Shown piece by piece: positions 1-8,588 of a stretch of DNA of 55,808 nt. The DNA is from Acidobacteriota bacterium (GTDB lineage: Bacteria; Acidobacteriota; Blastocatellia; RBC074). Numbering within the stretch: the first letter of the stretch is position 1; each line of letters opens with the position of its first letter. The notes below the pieces were generated by a model. The model was not told the origin of the DNA and did not search any database. It was given only the letters and a program-made list of their open reading frames with translations. Location of the stretch: contig JAFDVI010000050.1 of NCBI GenBank assembly GCA_018269055.1, positions 1-55,808 of the forward strand. The letters run 5' to 3'. A program made the position numbers and the translations under genes.

Positions 1-303
1 AACGCGCCGATGACCGGAGGCACGAGCTACCTGCAAGCTGCGACCGGCGCTTGCTCGAACGTTCCGGCAACAGCGCAAGCGGTCGTTGGCAACGCAACGA
101 CGCTGAATTCGGCAGCCAACGGCTACCTGACATTCTGGCCGAGCGACGCCAACCAACCGTTCATCGCGACGTCGAATTACCGAACGGGGATCACCTTCAA
201 CCGCCACTTCACGGTGGGCCTGGGAGCGGATGGCGCCTTCAAACGCTACGCCGCCAGCACGACGGACTTGATCGTTGATCTGGTCGGGTACTTCGCGCCG
301 TAA
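1..303 (+). CDS. C-terminal fragment of secreted repeat protein (5' end outside window)
   Basis: The reading frame is open from the first base and stops with TAA at 301-303, so only about the last 100 residues are present. They match, almost residue for residue, the last repeat of the 620-aa exported protein at 12727-14589: both have VVGNATT, FWPSDANQP, ATSNYR, FNRHFTVGLGAD and end in GYFAP. This is therefore the last copy of a roughly 120-residue beta-rich repeat from a paralogue of that protein. The ATG at 10 is internal, not a start. Function is unknown; an extracellular or surface location is inferred from the paralogue's signal peptide. A strong terminator follows 45 bases downstream. 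Confidence 0.8.
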   Translation, partial: NAPMTGGTSYLQAATGACSNVPATAQAVVGNATTLNSAANGYLTFWPSDANQPFIATSNYRTGITFNRHFTVGLGADGAFKRYAASTTDLIVDLVGYFAP

Positions 304-347
304 AAACGATGAGCGGTTAAGCAAACAACGGGCAAACTGGCAAATGT

Positions 348-383
348 AAAACTGGGGGAGTGACAACACTCCCCCAGTTTTTG
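348..383. terminator. Bidirectional rho-independent terminator
   Basis: A perfect 15-bp stem (348-362 with 367-381) closed by the tetraloop ACAA. The stem centre is CTGGGGGAGTG/CACTCCCCCAG. It is flanked by A4 on the left and T5 on the right, so it can end transcription of the plus-strand gene stopping at 303 and of the minus-strand gene stopping at 421. Confidence 0.9.
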
Positions 384-420
384 TCGGTTCTTTGCAGTTC
401 AACTGACGCAAACACTTTTA

Positions 421-1248
421 TCAAAAAGCCTCTACGTTTTGGCGATGAAGCTCTGTCAGCACATATACGCCCTGTCTTGGGGAAACCGCAAAACCTTCTT
501 TGACCAACGCTCGATTACCCAATCCGGCTTCGGGACGCGCCAGTCCTGTGACGCGAGCCATTTCGCCGGGAAGTGTCATACCGGCGCCTTGCAAAAAACA
601 ATGTGCGATTTCCCTGACCGCGATAGAACGTTCTACAGGTTCCGCCAACTGCTCCGGAAAGCGCCCGGCAGCCAAAGCCCAGATGTAGGTGAATTTCGGT
701 TGGTATAAAACTTCGCTGGGCACAACCAGCATCGCCACCTGTAATTCATCCAACGCGGCGGTCAACGCCTTGCGGTCGGCAATGCCCGTTTCCTTCCGTA
801 AATCGCTGGTGGCCATTTCGTATTCCTTGCGCAACACTTTTAGGACAGCTTGCGCGTTGGCGCTCAGGCGCTTCTTTTCCTCTTTTTGGGGTATGCCCCA
901 AACCGTATTGAAATACGGGACCATGCGCGGAGCCAGAAACAATGTGCGAGCTTTGGTCAACTTGCCGTAATACACCTTGCCGCGGCGTAGCAGATCGTCC
1001 TTAAGCAGCCAGGTGTGCGACGCTTCGGGGTCTTTTTGGACATTGCGGGGCATGACGGCATCGCGCCGTCCGCACACAGCCACATACAGCGAAGCTCCTG
1101 GTTTACGCGAATCGGTCAGGCAATTGGCAAAACCCACACGTTCGATGAAGCGTTCGGCTTCGACCACGGTTTCAATGCGCGATGTGCCTTCGCGGCGCCA
1201 CCGTTCGTCGCGATATTCTTCGATGAATGCGGGCAGGCTGATGTTCAT
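421..1248 (-). CDS. AlkZ-related winged-helix protein
   Basis: A 275-aa protein resembling the short AlkZ-related (YcaQ-like, winged-helix) family. Relatives of AlkZ are DNA glycosylases that unhook crosslinks, but this short branch is uncharacterised. Recognisable pieces are the early FIERVGFANCL segment, the WLLKDDLLRRGKVYYGKL block in which lysine/arginine-rich helices precede a conserved YYGK, the ARTLFLAPRMVPYF strand, and a helix-turn-helix-like stretch around TSDLRKETGI. The frame is open to 1341, but the ATG at 1248 is preferred because GAGGG lies 5-6 bases upstream and the extra 31 residues look non-conserved. It follows topA on the same strand, separated by 135 bases that contain a large hairpin. 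A DNA-repair role is inferred from family and neighbour only. Confidence 0.65.
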   Translation of the reverse strand: MNISLPAFIEEYRDERWRREGTSRIETVVEAERFIERVGFANCLTDSRKPGASLYVAVCGRRDAVMPRNVQKDPEASHTWLLKDDLLRRGKVYYGKLTKARTLFLAPRMVPYFNTVWGIPQKEEKKRLSANAQAVLKVLRKEYEMATSDLRKETGIADRKALTAALDELQVAMLVVPSEVLYQPKFTYIWALAAGRFPEQLAEPVERSIAVREIAHCFLQGAGMTLPGEMARVTGLARPEAGLGNRALVKEGFAVSPRQGVYVLTELHRQNVEAF

Positions 1249-1265
1249 AATTCCCTCAATGCAAT

Positions 1266-1326
1266 ACAGGGAGCGATTGCGATCCGGTCGTTTGAACATT
1301 GCAACCAGATCGCGGCCGCTCCCTGT
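1266..1326. repeat. 61-nt imperfect palindrome between topA and the AlkZ-related gene
   Basis: The outer arms ACAGGGAGCG (1266-1275) and CGCTCCCTGT (1317-1326) are perfect 10-mers. After a 3x3 internal loop, GCGATC (1279-1284) pairs with GATCGC (1308-1313). A mismatch follows, then GGT (1286-1288) pairs with ACC (1304-1306), leaving a 15-nt loop. It has no U tract on either side. It could be a REP/MITE-like element or an RNA hairpin that separates expression of topA from the downstream gene. Confidence 0.7.
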
Positions 1327-1383
1327 CGTACCAAAGCGCAAGATCGCTACCGCTCACCGCACCGAACCATCACATCAACAATG

Positions 1384-3957
1384 TTATTCGCTGGCTGCTT
1401 TTACTCGTTTGCTTTTGGTGGCTTTGGTGGCCTTCGCAGCCTTACTGGTTTTCGCGGCGGCTTTTGTGACGACTTCGGCCGGAGCACCGTTGACCAATTT
1501 GAATTCGCAAGCTTCGTCGGAACAGTAACGGATCGTTTCGTCTTTCTTGGCGTTGTACTTTTCCAGTGTGAAGGGTTTGTTGCATTGCGGGCAGGCTTCG
1601 GCAATGGGTTTGTCCCAAAACACCGCGTCACATTTCGGATATTCCGAACAGCCGTAAAAGACTTTGCCGCGTTTGGATTTTTTGACGACGATTTCGCCTT
1701 TGCACCCTGCGTTTGGACACGGCACGCCGGTGGTTTCGCGCTTGATGAATTTGCAGGTCGGGTAGGTCGAACACGCAGTGAATTCGCCGTACGGCCCCTG
1801 GCGAATGGCCAATTGCGAATCGCACACCGGACAGCGTTCGTCCAGCATCACGGGCGGAGCCGCCACCGCGCCGCTCTTACTGATCTTTCGCGTCGTTTTG
1901 CAATCCGGGTAACCCGTGCAAGCCAGAAACTGGCCAAAACGACCTTTTTTCAAAGCCATCGGACGTCCGCAATTTTCACAGGTTTCGTTGGCGTAAGGAT
2001 TTTCCGCCGCTTCGGCGCTGACATCGCCACTGCCATTGACGGCGGGGGGTTTTGCCAGTTCGCGCGTGTTCTTGCATTCGGGATAATTCGTGCAAGCCAG
2101 AAACTGACCGAAGCGTCCGAACTTAATAGCCATTTTCGATCCGCACTTGTCACACACTTCGTCGGTGATGATTTCCTGCCGCTTGACATCGCGCATGTGT
2201 TCCTGCGCGGACTTCAAATCCACCGTGAACTTGTCATAAAACCCACGCAGCGCCTGCGTCCATCGCAACTTGCCGTCCTCGACCTCATCAAGCTGCGCTT
2301 CCATTTGTGCTGTGTATTCGACGGCAAACAGATCCGTGAAACTTTCAATCAACAAATCGTTGACAATGGTTCCGAGTTCCGTCGGGTGGAATTTGTTTTC
2401 CACCTTCTGCACATACTCACGGTCCTGAATTACGGACATGATCGAGGCGTACGTTGAAGGCCGGCCAATTCCTTTCTCTTCCAGCGCCTTGACCAGTGTC
2501 GCTTCCGTGTATCGCGGCGGTGGGTCAGTGAAATGCTGGTTCGGCGTCAACGAATTCAAGGTCAGGTTTTCGCCCTTTTCGACCTTTGGCAGTTTGGCGG
2601 CACGTTCGTCGTCTTCTTCGTCCTTTTCGTCCTTGCCTTCTTCGTACACGGCCAGGAAGCCATCGAATTTGATGACCGATCCTGTCGCGCGGAAGGTATA
2701 TTTGTCACCCGCCGAAATATCAATCGTCGTTTGATCGAAGATCGCAGGCATCATTTGCGAAGCGACGAAGCGCTGCCAGATCAACCGATACAGCGCCAGT
2801 TCGTCTTTTTCCAGATATGCGGCGACCTTGTCCGGCGTACGGTCGGCGGAAGTCGGGCGAATGGCTTCGTGCGCGTCCTGCGCGTCTTTCCTGGAGCGGT
2901 AGTAAATCGCTTTTTCAGGCAAGTAGTTTGGCCCGAAATGCCCGCCGATGAAATCGCGGACTTCGCCAAGCGCGCTGTCGGCAACACGCGTCGAATCGGT
3001 ACGCATATAGGTAATCAATCCGACTGTGCCTTCGCTGCCAATGTCTTTTCCTTCATACAGCTTTTGCGCAATCTGCATCGTGCGTTTCGCCGAAAATCGC
3101 AGCTTGCGCGACGCTTCCTGTTGCAGTTTGGAGGTGATGAACGGCGGAACCGGATTGCGCTTTTTTTCCTTGGTGGTGACTTCGCTGACGACATAGTTGG
3201 CGCCATTCAGTTCGTCCAGAATTCCTTTGGCGGTCGCTTCATCTTTAATATGGAATTCGTTCTTTTTGACGCCCTCATCGAAGCCGGAAGTTTTGACTGT
3301 CAGCGCGTCCACTTTATAAAGGCGCGCGTCGAAGTTCGGCGGCAATTGCGCAGCCAAATTGGCAATGATGGACCAGTATTCGGTTTTGACGAACGCCTGA
3401 ATTTCCCGTTCGCGTTCAACGACCAGACGAACAGCAACGGTTTGCACACGCCCGGCGGACAATCCTCGGCGAACTTTGTCCCACAACAGCGGGCTGACTT
3501 TGTATCCGACCAAACGATCCAGCACGCGACGCGCCTGCTGCGCATCCACCAAATCGGTGTTGATCTGGCCTGCGTGATTGAACGCTTCTTTGACCGCATT
3601 CTTGGTGATTTCGTTGAACATCACGCGGAGCACAGGCTTCTTGGAATTGCCGCGTCCGCTTTTGATGATTTCGGCCAGATGGTAGCCGATAGCCTCGCCT
3701 TCGCGGTCAGGGTCGGTTGCGATAAAGACTTCTTCAGCGTCTTTGGCGGCCTCTTTGATTTCTTTGACCACCTTTTCCTTGCCGGGCATGACTTCGTAAG
3801 TTGGCTCGAAATCATTTTCAACATCAACACCCAACCCCTTTTTCGGCAAATCTTTGACGTGCCCGACCGAAGCCAGAACCTTGAAATCCTTCCCCAGATA
3901 TTTATTGATCGTTTTCGCTTTCGACGGCGATTCGACTATGACAAGTGATTTGGACAT
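1384..3957 (-). CDS. topA: DNA topoisomerase I
   Basis: An 857-aa type IA topoisomerase that relaxes negative supercoils by a transient 5'-phosphotyrosine bond. The TOPRIM domain is at the N-terminus: VIVESPSKAKT at residues 6-16 and the acidic TDPDREGEAIG motif near 81-91. The catalytic tyrosine is Y317 in GLITYMRTDST. The GIGRPSTYA motif of the core is present near residue 495. The C-terminal third carries five Cys4-type zinc-ribbon units: CDKC, CENC, CPVC, CPNAGC and CPQC, each followed by a second Cys pair (the last one variant, CSDEAC). A Lys/Ala-rich tail follows. Length and architecture are those of a complete bacterial TopA. It starts with ATG at 3957 and reads towards the AlkZ-related gene. 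Confidence 0.97.
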   Translation of the reverse strand: MSKSLVIVESPSKAKTINKYLGKDFKVLASVGHVKDLPKKGLGVDVENDFEPTYEVMPGKEKVVKEIKEAAKDAEEVFIATDPDREGEAIGYHLAEIIKSGRGNSKKPVLRVMFNEITKNAVKEAFNHAGQINTDLVDAQQARRVLDRLVGYKVSPLLWDKVRRGLSAGRVQTVAVRLVVEREREIQAFVKTEYWSIIANLAAQLPPNFDARLYKVDALTVKTSGFDEGVKKNEFHIKDEATAKGILDELNGANYVVSEVTTKEKKRNPVPPFITSKLQQEASRKLRFSAKRTMQIAQKLYEGKDIGSEGTVGLITYMRTDSTRVADSALGEVRDFIGGHFGPNYLPEKAIYYRSRKDAQDAHEAIRPTSADRTPDKVAAYLEKDELALYRLIWQRFVASQMMPAIFDQTTIDISAGDKYTFRATGSVIKFDGFLAVYEEGKDEKDEEDDERAAKLPKVEKGENLTLNSLTPNQHFTDPPPRYTEATLVKALEEKGIGRPSTYASIMSVIQDREYVQKVENKFHPTELGTIVNDLLIESFTDLFAVEYTAQMEAQLDEVEDGKLRWTQALRGFYDKFTVDLKSAQEHMRDVKRQEIITDEVCDKCGSKMAIKFGRFGQFLACTNYPECKNTRELAKPPAVNGSGDVSAEAAENPYANETCENCGRPMALKKGRFGQFLACTGYPDCKTTRKISKSGAVAAPPVMLDERCPVCDSQLAIRQGPYGEFTACSTYPTCKFIKRETTGVPCPNAGCKGEIVVKKSKRGKVFYGCSEYPKCDAVFWDKPIAEACPQCNKPFTLEKYNAKKDETIRYCSDEACEFKLVNGAPAEVVTKAAAKTSKAAKATKATKSKRVKAASE

Positions 3958-4053
3958 AACTTTGATTCCATTGCATTTTACTGCCGACGACTGTGCGCTG
4001 ATTTACGCAGAAAGCTTTATCGGCTGTCGCAAAGGCCGAACCAAATAGCACGA

Positions 4054-4078
4054 ACGCGGCTGAGAGTTCAAGCCGCGT
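4054..4078 (-). terminator. Hairpin downstream of hisA
   Basis: Perfect 8-bp arms ACGCGGCT (4054-4061) and AGCCGCGT (4071-4078) with a 9-nt loop, 55 bases after the hisA stop. Only a weak U-rich stretch follows on the minus strand, so its strength as a terminator is uncertain. Confidence 0.45.
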
Positions 4079-4132
4079 CCGGAATTGCTGATTCAGTTAT
4101 CTGATCGAAATGGCCGTTCGAGGTTTGGTTTC

Positions 4133-4873
4133 TTAGTCCTCGTCATCGTCTTCCGCAGCATCAAGCGCCTCTTCCAGCGTGAAAACACCTTCGTACAACG
4201 CTTTGCCGACAATGACGCTATCCACGCCGTATTGTTCAATCTCTTTCAATGCATAAATGTCGTTCAGCGACGCCACTCCGCCGGATGCTGTGACATGTAA
4301 CCCACTGGCTTCGGCGATTTCGCGTGTGGCTTCGATATTCAACCCGGTCAGCATGCCGTCGCGGGCGATGTCTGTATAAACGATGCGCTCGACGCCTTTT
4401 TCGGCGACTTTCTGCGCCAAATCAACGGCTTTGATGTTCGACATCTTTTCCCAGCCACGCAGTGCAACGATTCCATCGCGGGCATCAATGCCGACGACAA
4501 TGCTCGACCCAAACTCATCCACGATGTGTTCCAGCAAGACAGGGTTTTCAATGGCGGTCGTGCCAATGACGATGCGCGTCACATCCATTTCGTCCAATCG
4601 GCGCACATCGTCTTTCGTGCGAACTCCGCCGCCGAACTGAACCGGAATGTTTACTTCGTACAAAATCCGTTCAAGCGCTTTGAGGTTGGCGGTGTCGTCT
4701 TTGCCCAATGCAGCGTCCAGATTGACGATGTGCAACATTTCCGCCCCTTCGTCATACCACCGCTTGGCCATCACGACCGGATTTTCTGAGTAGACGGTTT
4801 CAGCGGAAGCTTGTCCCTGAGTAAGCCGGACGCAGCGCCCGCCACGTAAATCAATGGCTGGGATGATAATCAT
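4133..4873 (-). CDS. hisA: ProFAR isomerase HisA
   Basis: A 246-aa (beta-alpha)8 barrel, 1-(5-phosphoribosyl)-5-[(5-phosphoribosylamino)methylideneamino]imidazole-4-carboxamide isomerase, the fourth step of histidine synthesis. The start is the ATG at 4873: MIIIPAIDLRGG puts the first catalytic aspartate at D8, and the second acid is D130 in VVGIDARDG. The phosphate-binding glycine motifs FGGGVRT (about 80-86) and ASGGVAS are present, as is TDIARDGML. The frame continues upstream to 5065, but those 64 residues are low-complexity and Lys/Arg-rich and precede the normal HisA N-terminus. The acidic tail AEDDDED is an unusual ending. It lies apart from hisB-hisH, about 7 kb away; hisF is not in the window. 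Confidence 0.96.
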   Translation of the reverse strand: MIIIPAIDLRGGRCVRLTQGQASAETVYSENPVVMAKRWYDEGAEMLHIVNLDAALGKDDTANLKALERILYEVNIPVQFGGGVRTKDDVRRLDEMDVTRIVIGTTAIENPVLLEHIVDEFGSSIVVGIDARDGIVALRGWEKMSNIKAVDLAQKVAEKGVERIVYTDIARDGMLTGLNIEATREIAEASGLHVTASGGVASLNDIYALKEIEQYGVDSVIVGKALYEGVFTLEEALDAAEDDDED

Positions 4874-5106
4874 GCGGGTGAAATCAATGTGGGAGGTGTT
4901 TGGTTTTTCACGCTCACTAAACCTTTTACGTTCAAGCTTCCGAATCGTCAGAAGCAAATTTACCAGTGATTGCTTAGTTAATGATTTGGTTTTGTTCCGT
5001 TCGATTGACTTCAGTTTTTTTCGTTGATTTGAACTGTCACGCTGAATATGCAGACAGCGCGACAAATACTACTCAATTTACCTTTTCAGGCAAGCTTTTT
5101 ATGGAT

Positions 5107-6585
5107 TTAACGCAAAGCTTTTGCCAATCGCCGAATCCCCTCCTGAATCTTTCGCTCGCTCAACCCGGCATACCCGAGAACGAATTCACCCAATCGGGAT
5201 TCGTGAAGATAGTAAATTTGCGCGCTGACCACGCCGACTCCGCTTTGCGCAGCGCGGCGCATAACTTCTTCGTCGCTGAATTCGGATCGCAATCTGACCA
5301 TCAGGTGCATTCCGGCATTTTCGCCGACGATTTCCACTCGATCTTCAAAATGAAGCTTGAGCGCGCGCACCAGGGCCTGCCGCCGTTTGTCATAGAGCGT
5401 TCGCATTCGGCGCAGATGACGTTCCAGATGGCCTTCGGCAATGAAATCGCCCAACGCGCGTTGTTCCAACGTAGGCGTTTGCCGGTCGGAAATCCATCTG
5501 GCACGAGCAAACACGTGCGCGATGGATTCTGGCACCACCACGTACCCGATTCGCAACGCCGGGAACAACACTTTGGAAAACGTGCCGATATAAATCACGC
5601 TGTTTCCATCGGAAAGCCCTTGCAGTGCAGGAATCGGGTGGCTGCCGTAGCGGAATTCGCTGTCGTAATCGTCTTCGATAATCATCGCTCCGGTGCGTTC
5701 CGCCCATTTCAACAGTTCCAATCGCCGGTTCAGCGGCAACACGGCGCCGGTCGGAAACTGGTGCGAAGGCGTGACGTAAATCAATTTGGCCTTGTCAGCC
5801 GATTTTGTCGCGAGGTTTTCGACCAGAATTCCATTTTCATCCACTGGAACTGGCAACAATTGCGCTCCCTGAGCCAGAAATGCGCGGCGCGCGCCCAAAT
5901 AACCGGGGTCTTCAATCGCTACGGTGTCGTCTCGATCAATCAGCAGTTTGGTAATTAAATCTATCGCCTGCTGAGAACCGTTGATGATGATGATCTGATC
6001 CGTCGAACAATCCACCGCGCGCGACCGGCCCAGGTAACTGCAAATCGCCTGGCGGAGTTTTGGATCGCCTCGCAAATCCGAGGCGTAATCCAGCCAGCAA
6101 GCTTTGTCCGTGCGGCAATGCCGCAACAGCAATCGTCGCCATTCCAGAATTGGAAATTCTTCCAACGCAGGACGACCGGATTTGAAGTTGATCGGCAGCT
6201 CCGGTTCGTGCGCTTCCAGCAATCCGCGATCATCTAAACTTTTGCCGTAGCTGGACAATTTTATAGGCGGCGTCCCCTTGCCAGTCTGCGCGGAAAAACT
6301 TGTCGTTTTGATCGGTGCGGCTTTCAATAAGTCGTCCGGCAATTGAATGCAAACTCTTGTGCCAGAGCCAGTTACGGCTTCCAAATATCCTTCGGCGATT
6401 AGTTGTTCATACCCCAGCGTTACCGTCGCCCGCGATACTCCCAGCGAAACCGCCAGCGCGCGCGTCGAAGGCACACGATCTCCCGGCTTCAATCTGCAGG
6501 TCAAAATCGCCCGCCGAAGCTCTTCATAAAGTTGCCGGTGCAACGGTTCGGGCGCTCGATTGTCGAGTGTGATTGCCAGCTCCAT
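5107..6585 (-). CDS. MocR/PdxR-type transcriptional regulator (GntR wHTH + aminotransferase fold)
   Basis: A 492-aa chimera. Residues 10-80 are a GntR winged helix (PLHRQLYEELRRAI, PSTRALA, LGVSRATVTLGYEQL). After a linker, residues about 130-490 form a fold-type I aminotransferase-like domain. The PLP-binding lysine is K338 in IGTFSKVLFP, and the EDDYDSEFRY motif is at 304-312. MocR proteins sense PLP or PLP adducts and often control vitamin B6 or amino-acid genes. It is divergent from a PNPOx-fold flavoprotein gene, the classic arrangement of a regulator facing its target, and the shared 135-bp gap has GTGGAC-type half-sites. PdxR is the likeliest subtype, but no pdxS/T is present here. Confidence 0.9.
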   Translation of the reverse strand: MELAITLDNRAPEPLHRQLYEELRRAILTCRLKPGDRVPSTRALAVSLGVSRATVTLGYEQLIAEGYLEAVTGSGTRVCIQLPDDLLKAAPIKTTSFSAQTGKGTPPIKLSSYGKSLDDRGLLEAHEPELPINFKSGRPALEEFPILEWRRLLLRHCRTDKACWLDYASDLRGDPKLRQAICSYLGRSRAVDCSTDQIIIINGSQQAIDLITKLLIDRDDTVAIEDPGYLGARRAFLAQGAQLLPVPVDENGILVENLATKSADKAKLIYVTPSHQFPTGAVLPLNRRLELLKWAERTGAMIIEDDYDSEFRYGSHPIPALQGLSDGNSVIYIGTFSKVLFPALRIGYVVVPESIAHVFARARWISDRQTPTLEQRALGDFIAEGHLERHLRRMRTLYDKRRQALVRALKLHFEDRVEIVGENAGMHLMVRLRSEFSDEEVMRRAAQSGVGVVSAQIYYLHESRLGEFVLGYAGLSERKIQEGIRRLAKALR

Positions 6586-6634
6586 AAGTGGACTGGCATA
6601 TCAGCACAAAATTGGCTCTTGGACAAGTCCACTT
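6586..6634. promoter_or_regulatory. Putative MocR operator
   Basis: Perfect inverted 8-mers AAGTGGAC (6586-6593) and GTCCACTT (6627-6634). The right one also forms a compact palindrome TGGAC-AA-GTCCA (6620-6631), giving three GTGGAC-like half-sites. On the minus strand the right site reads AAAAGTGGACTT, close to the AAAGTGG-A/T-CTA type of motif described for actinobacterial PdxR (from memory). It abuts the regulator's start codon and lies 87 bases before the flavoprotein gene. Confidence 0.55.
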
Positions 6635-6720
6635 TTAAGAGTATCCATAGGTTTTGCTACTACCACAGAGGAGCACAAAACATCCTGGAACAGGATCAAA
6701 GCGTGGAGTTTTTGTAATCT

Positions 6721-7374
6721 ATGAGCCAATTTATCCCAACCCCCAAAACCATCTTGAAGCGATTGCCGCAGCGCGGCGAATTCGACCGCGAAGCGGTGTA
6801 CAAAATTCTGGACGAAGCGCTGGTTTGCCACATAGGCTTTGCCGTAGACGGCCAACCGTTCGTCATTCCGACCAGTTATGGCCGCATCGGCGACACGCTT
6901 TTTGTTCACGGTTCGGCGGCCAGCCGCATGATGCGAAGTCTGAGCGGCAAGATTCCGGTTTGCATCACCGTCACGCTGATTGACGGCCTTGTGCTGGCGC
7001 GTTCCGCCTTTCATCACTCGGTCAACTATCGCTCAGTGGTCGTCTTTGGCCAGGCAGAACTGGTTGAAGACGAACCTGGGAAGATGGCAGCGTTGGCGGC
7101 CATCACTGAGCACATCGTTCCTGGGCGATGGGCGGAAGTCCGCTCACCAAACGCCCAGGAACTGAAGGCGACAACCGTGCTGGCAGTTCCGTTGGAAGAA
7201 GCTTCCGCAAAAGTCCGCACCGGCGATCCGAAAGACGACGATGAAGACATGGCGATTCCGGTTTGGGCTGGCCAACTGCCGTTGCGATTGACGCCGGGTT
7301 TGCCCGTCAACGATTCTCTGCTGGCAGCGGGAATTGAATTGCCGGAATATGTTCTCAACTACAAACGAACTTAA
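6721..7374 (+). CDS. Pyridoxamine 5'-phosphate oxidase-fold flavoprotein
   Basis: A 217-aa split-barrel protein of the PNPOx-like / flavin-nucleotide-binding (NimA-related) family. It has the typical N-terminal ILDEALVCHIGFAVDGQPFVIPT strand pair, the HGSAASRMMR phosphate-binding turn, the LARSAFHHSVNYRSVVVFG core motif and a late region rich in acidic residues. These proteins bind FMN or heme; this branch has no assigned reaction. It is divergent from the MocR regulator and probably controlled by it through the 6586-6634 site. Complete; ATG at 6721. Confidence 0.85.
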   Translation: MSQFIPTPKTILKRLPQRGEFDREAVYKILDEALVCHIGFAVDGQPFVIPTSYGRIGDTLFVHGSAASRMMRSLSGKIPVCITVTLIDGLVLARSAFHHSVNYRSVVVFGQAELVEDEPGKMAALAAITEHIVPGRWAEVRSPNAQELKATTVLAVPLEEASAKVRTGDPKDDDEDMAIPVWAGQLPLRLTPGLPVNDSLLAAGIELPEYVLNYKRT

Positions 7375-7554
7375 TCGAATGTTGTGCGTAATTTCGGACC
7401 AGAAGATTCACCACAAAAAACACAAAACGCACAAAAATAGTTTGCACCCAACACAGGCTTGAAATTTCTTTTGTGACTTTTGAGTATTTTGTGGTTCCGT
7501 TCCAGGCTCTGGATTCAGCACAATCTTCAACTGAGTCCCCACAAGGAAAAGAAA

Positions 7555-8028
7555 ATGAATCAAGCAGAACGACAGGAATTGATTGATCAGTACGCCGATG
7601 GATACAACGAAGTTGCGCGCGCGCTGGAAGGATTTCCAAGCGACAAGCTCACAGGTAATTTGATTCCGGGCAAATGGAGCGCAGCGGAAATCATTCATCA
7701 TCTGGCCGACAGCGAAATGACCAGCGCAATTCGTTTGCGCCGGTTGCTGACCGAAGACAATCCGGTCATCCATGGTTACGACGAAGCCTTTTATGCGACA
7801 CGGTTTGGTTACAACGAACGCGACATCGCACCCGCGATGGAAGCGTTCCGCGCCGCCCGCGCAACGACGGTTCAAATTCTGGAACGCATGACCGAAGAAG
7901 ATTGGCAACGCAAAGGAACACACAGCGAAAGCGGGGCATACGGGACGGAAATCTGGCTGGAAACCTACGCTGCACACGCTCACGGACATGCCGGTCAGAT
8001 TCGCCGTCTGCGCGAAACCCTGGCTTAA
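7555..8028 (+). CDS. DinB-family metal-binding protein (copy 1)
   Basis: A 157-aa four-helix-bundle DinB/YfiT-type protein. The putative metal-binding histidines are in IHHLADSE (about 44-51) and in the final helix AHAHGHAGQIRRLR. The family includes thiol-transferases and damage-induced proteins; no specific reaction can be assigned. The start is the ATG at 7555 behind AAGGAAAAG; the frame is open further upstream but without a ribosome binding site. It is the first gene of an alternating DinB-cupin-DinB-cupin group on this strand. Confidence 0.85.
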   Translation: MNQAERQELIDQYADGYNEVARALEGFPSDKLTGNLIPGKWSAAEIIHHLADSEMTSAIRLRRLLTEDNPVIHGYDEAFYATRFGYNERDIAPAMEAFRAARATTVQILERMTEEDWQRKGTHSESGAYGTEIWLETYAAHAHGHAGQIRRLRETLA

Positions 8029-8038
8029 TTCGACGGGA

Positions 8039-8117
8039 GTAGGGCAACCTGCCGAGGTTGCCCTGGTCTGGAAAAGGCAAGCATAGAGTGCCAAGCAACC
8101 TCGGCAGGTTACTCTAC
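8039..8117. repeat. REP-like intergenic palindromic element A
   Basis: The left unit is a perfect hairpin: AGGGCAACCT (8041-8050), GCCG, AGGTTGCCCT (8055-8064). The right end, GCAACCTCGGCAGGTTAC (8095-8112) plus TCTAC, is the reverse complement of the left end starting GTAGGGCAACCTGCC, with 21 of 23 positions matching. The element is thus bounded by inverted GTAG-x-GCAACC ends. It stops 8 bases before the cupin gene's AAAAGGAG. Confidence 0.75.
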
Positions 8118-8138
8118 ATTTTCCAAAAGGAGCGCACG

Positions 8139-8528
8139 ATGATCGAAGCAACTTCAAAGGCGGTTGAAAGCTTTACCCAGCTTGTTCGTAGTCACGAGAT
8201 TGCGTGGCTGCCATTGCCTGAAACCGGCGTGTCCGGCATTTTTGTCAAAGTGCTGCGCTTCGATCAGGCCACGCATCGAGCGCCCACGATCCTGCTGAAA
8301 TTTGAAGCGGGCGCAACCTACCCGGCACACAATCATCCTGGCGGAGAAGAAATCTTCGTCTTGGAAGGAGACATCAAACTCGGCAAAGATTATTTGCACG
8401 CAGGCGATTACCTGTATACCTCGCCCAACGGCAAACACGCCGTCTGGTCGGAAAACGGCTGCATCGTATTGGTCAATGTGCCTCAGGCGGTGGAAATTTT
8501 GAAAAAGCCTCAAACACCTTCCGAATAA
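8139..8528 (+). CDS. ChrR-like cupin domain protein
   Basis: A 129-aa single-domain cupin. The metal-binding motif 1 is HNHPGGEEIFVLEGD and motif 2 centres on NGKHAVWS. The ILLKFEAGATYPAHNH sequence is typical of the ChrR-like (cupin_7) group. Some members are the sensory half of anti-sigma factors; here no zinc-binding anti-sigma domain or sigma factor is present, so it is a stand-alone cupin. The ATG at 8139 follows AAAAGGAG with good spacing; the frame upstream of it runs through element A and is not coding. Confidence 0.85.
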   Translation: MIEATSKAVESFTQLVRSHEIAWLPLPETGVSGIFVKVLRFDQATHRAPTILLKFEAGATYPAHNHPGGEEIFVLEGDIKLGKDYLHAGDYLYTSPNGKHAVWSENGCIVLVNVPQAVEILKKPQTPSE

Positions 8529-8588
8529 CCAGGAAGTTGCTCATGTCGCTTCGTGATGCCCTGTAAGGATGAAAAGGCGGCGAGAGCG

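Noticed and set aside
1015..2457. Long plus-strand ORF of 480 aa
   Set aside because: Lies antisense to topA, with Phe/Arg-rich composition typical of a shadow frame of a GC-biased gene; topA is unquestionable.
2533..3948. Plus-strand ORF of 471 aa
   Set aside because: Also antisense to topA; no family-like motifs.
4874..5065. N-terminal extension of HisA
   Set aside because: The 64 extra residues precede the canonical MIIIPAIDLRGG start and are low-complexity.
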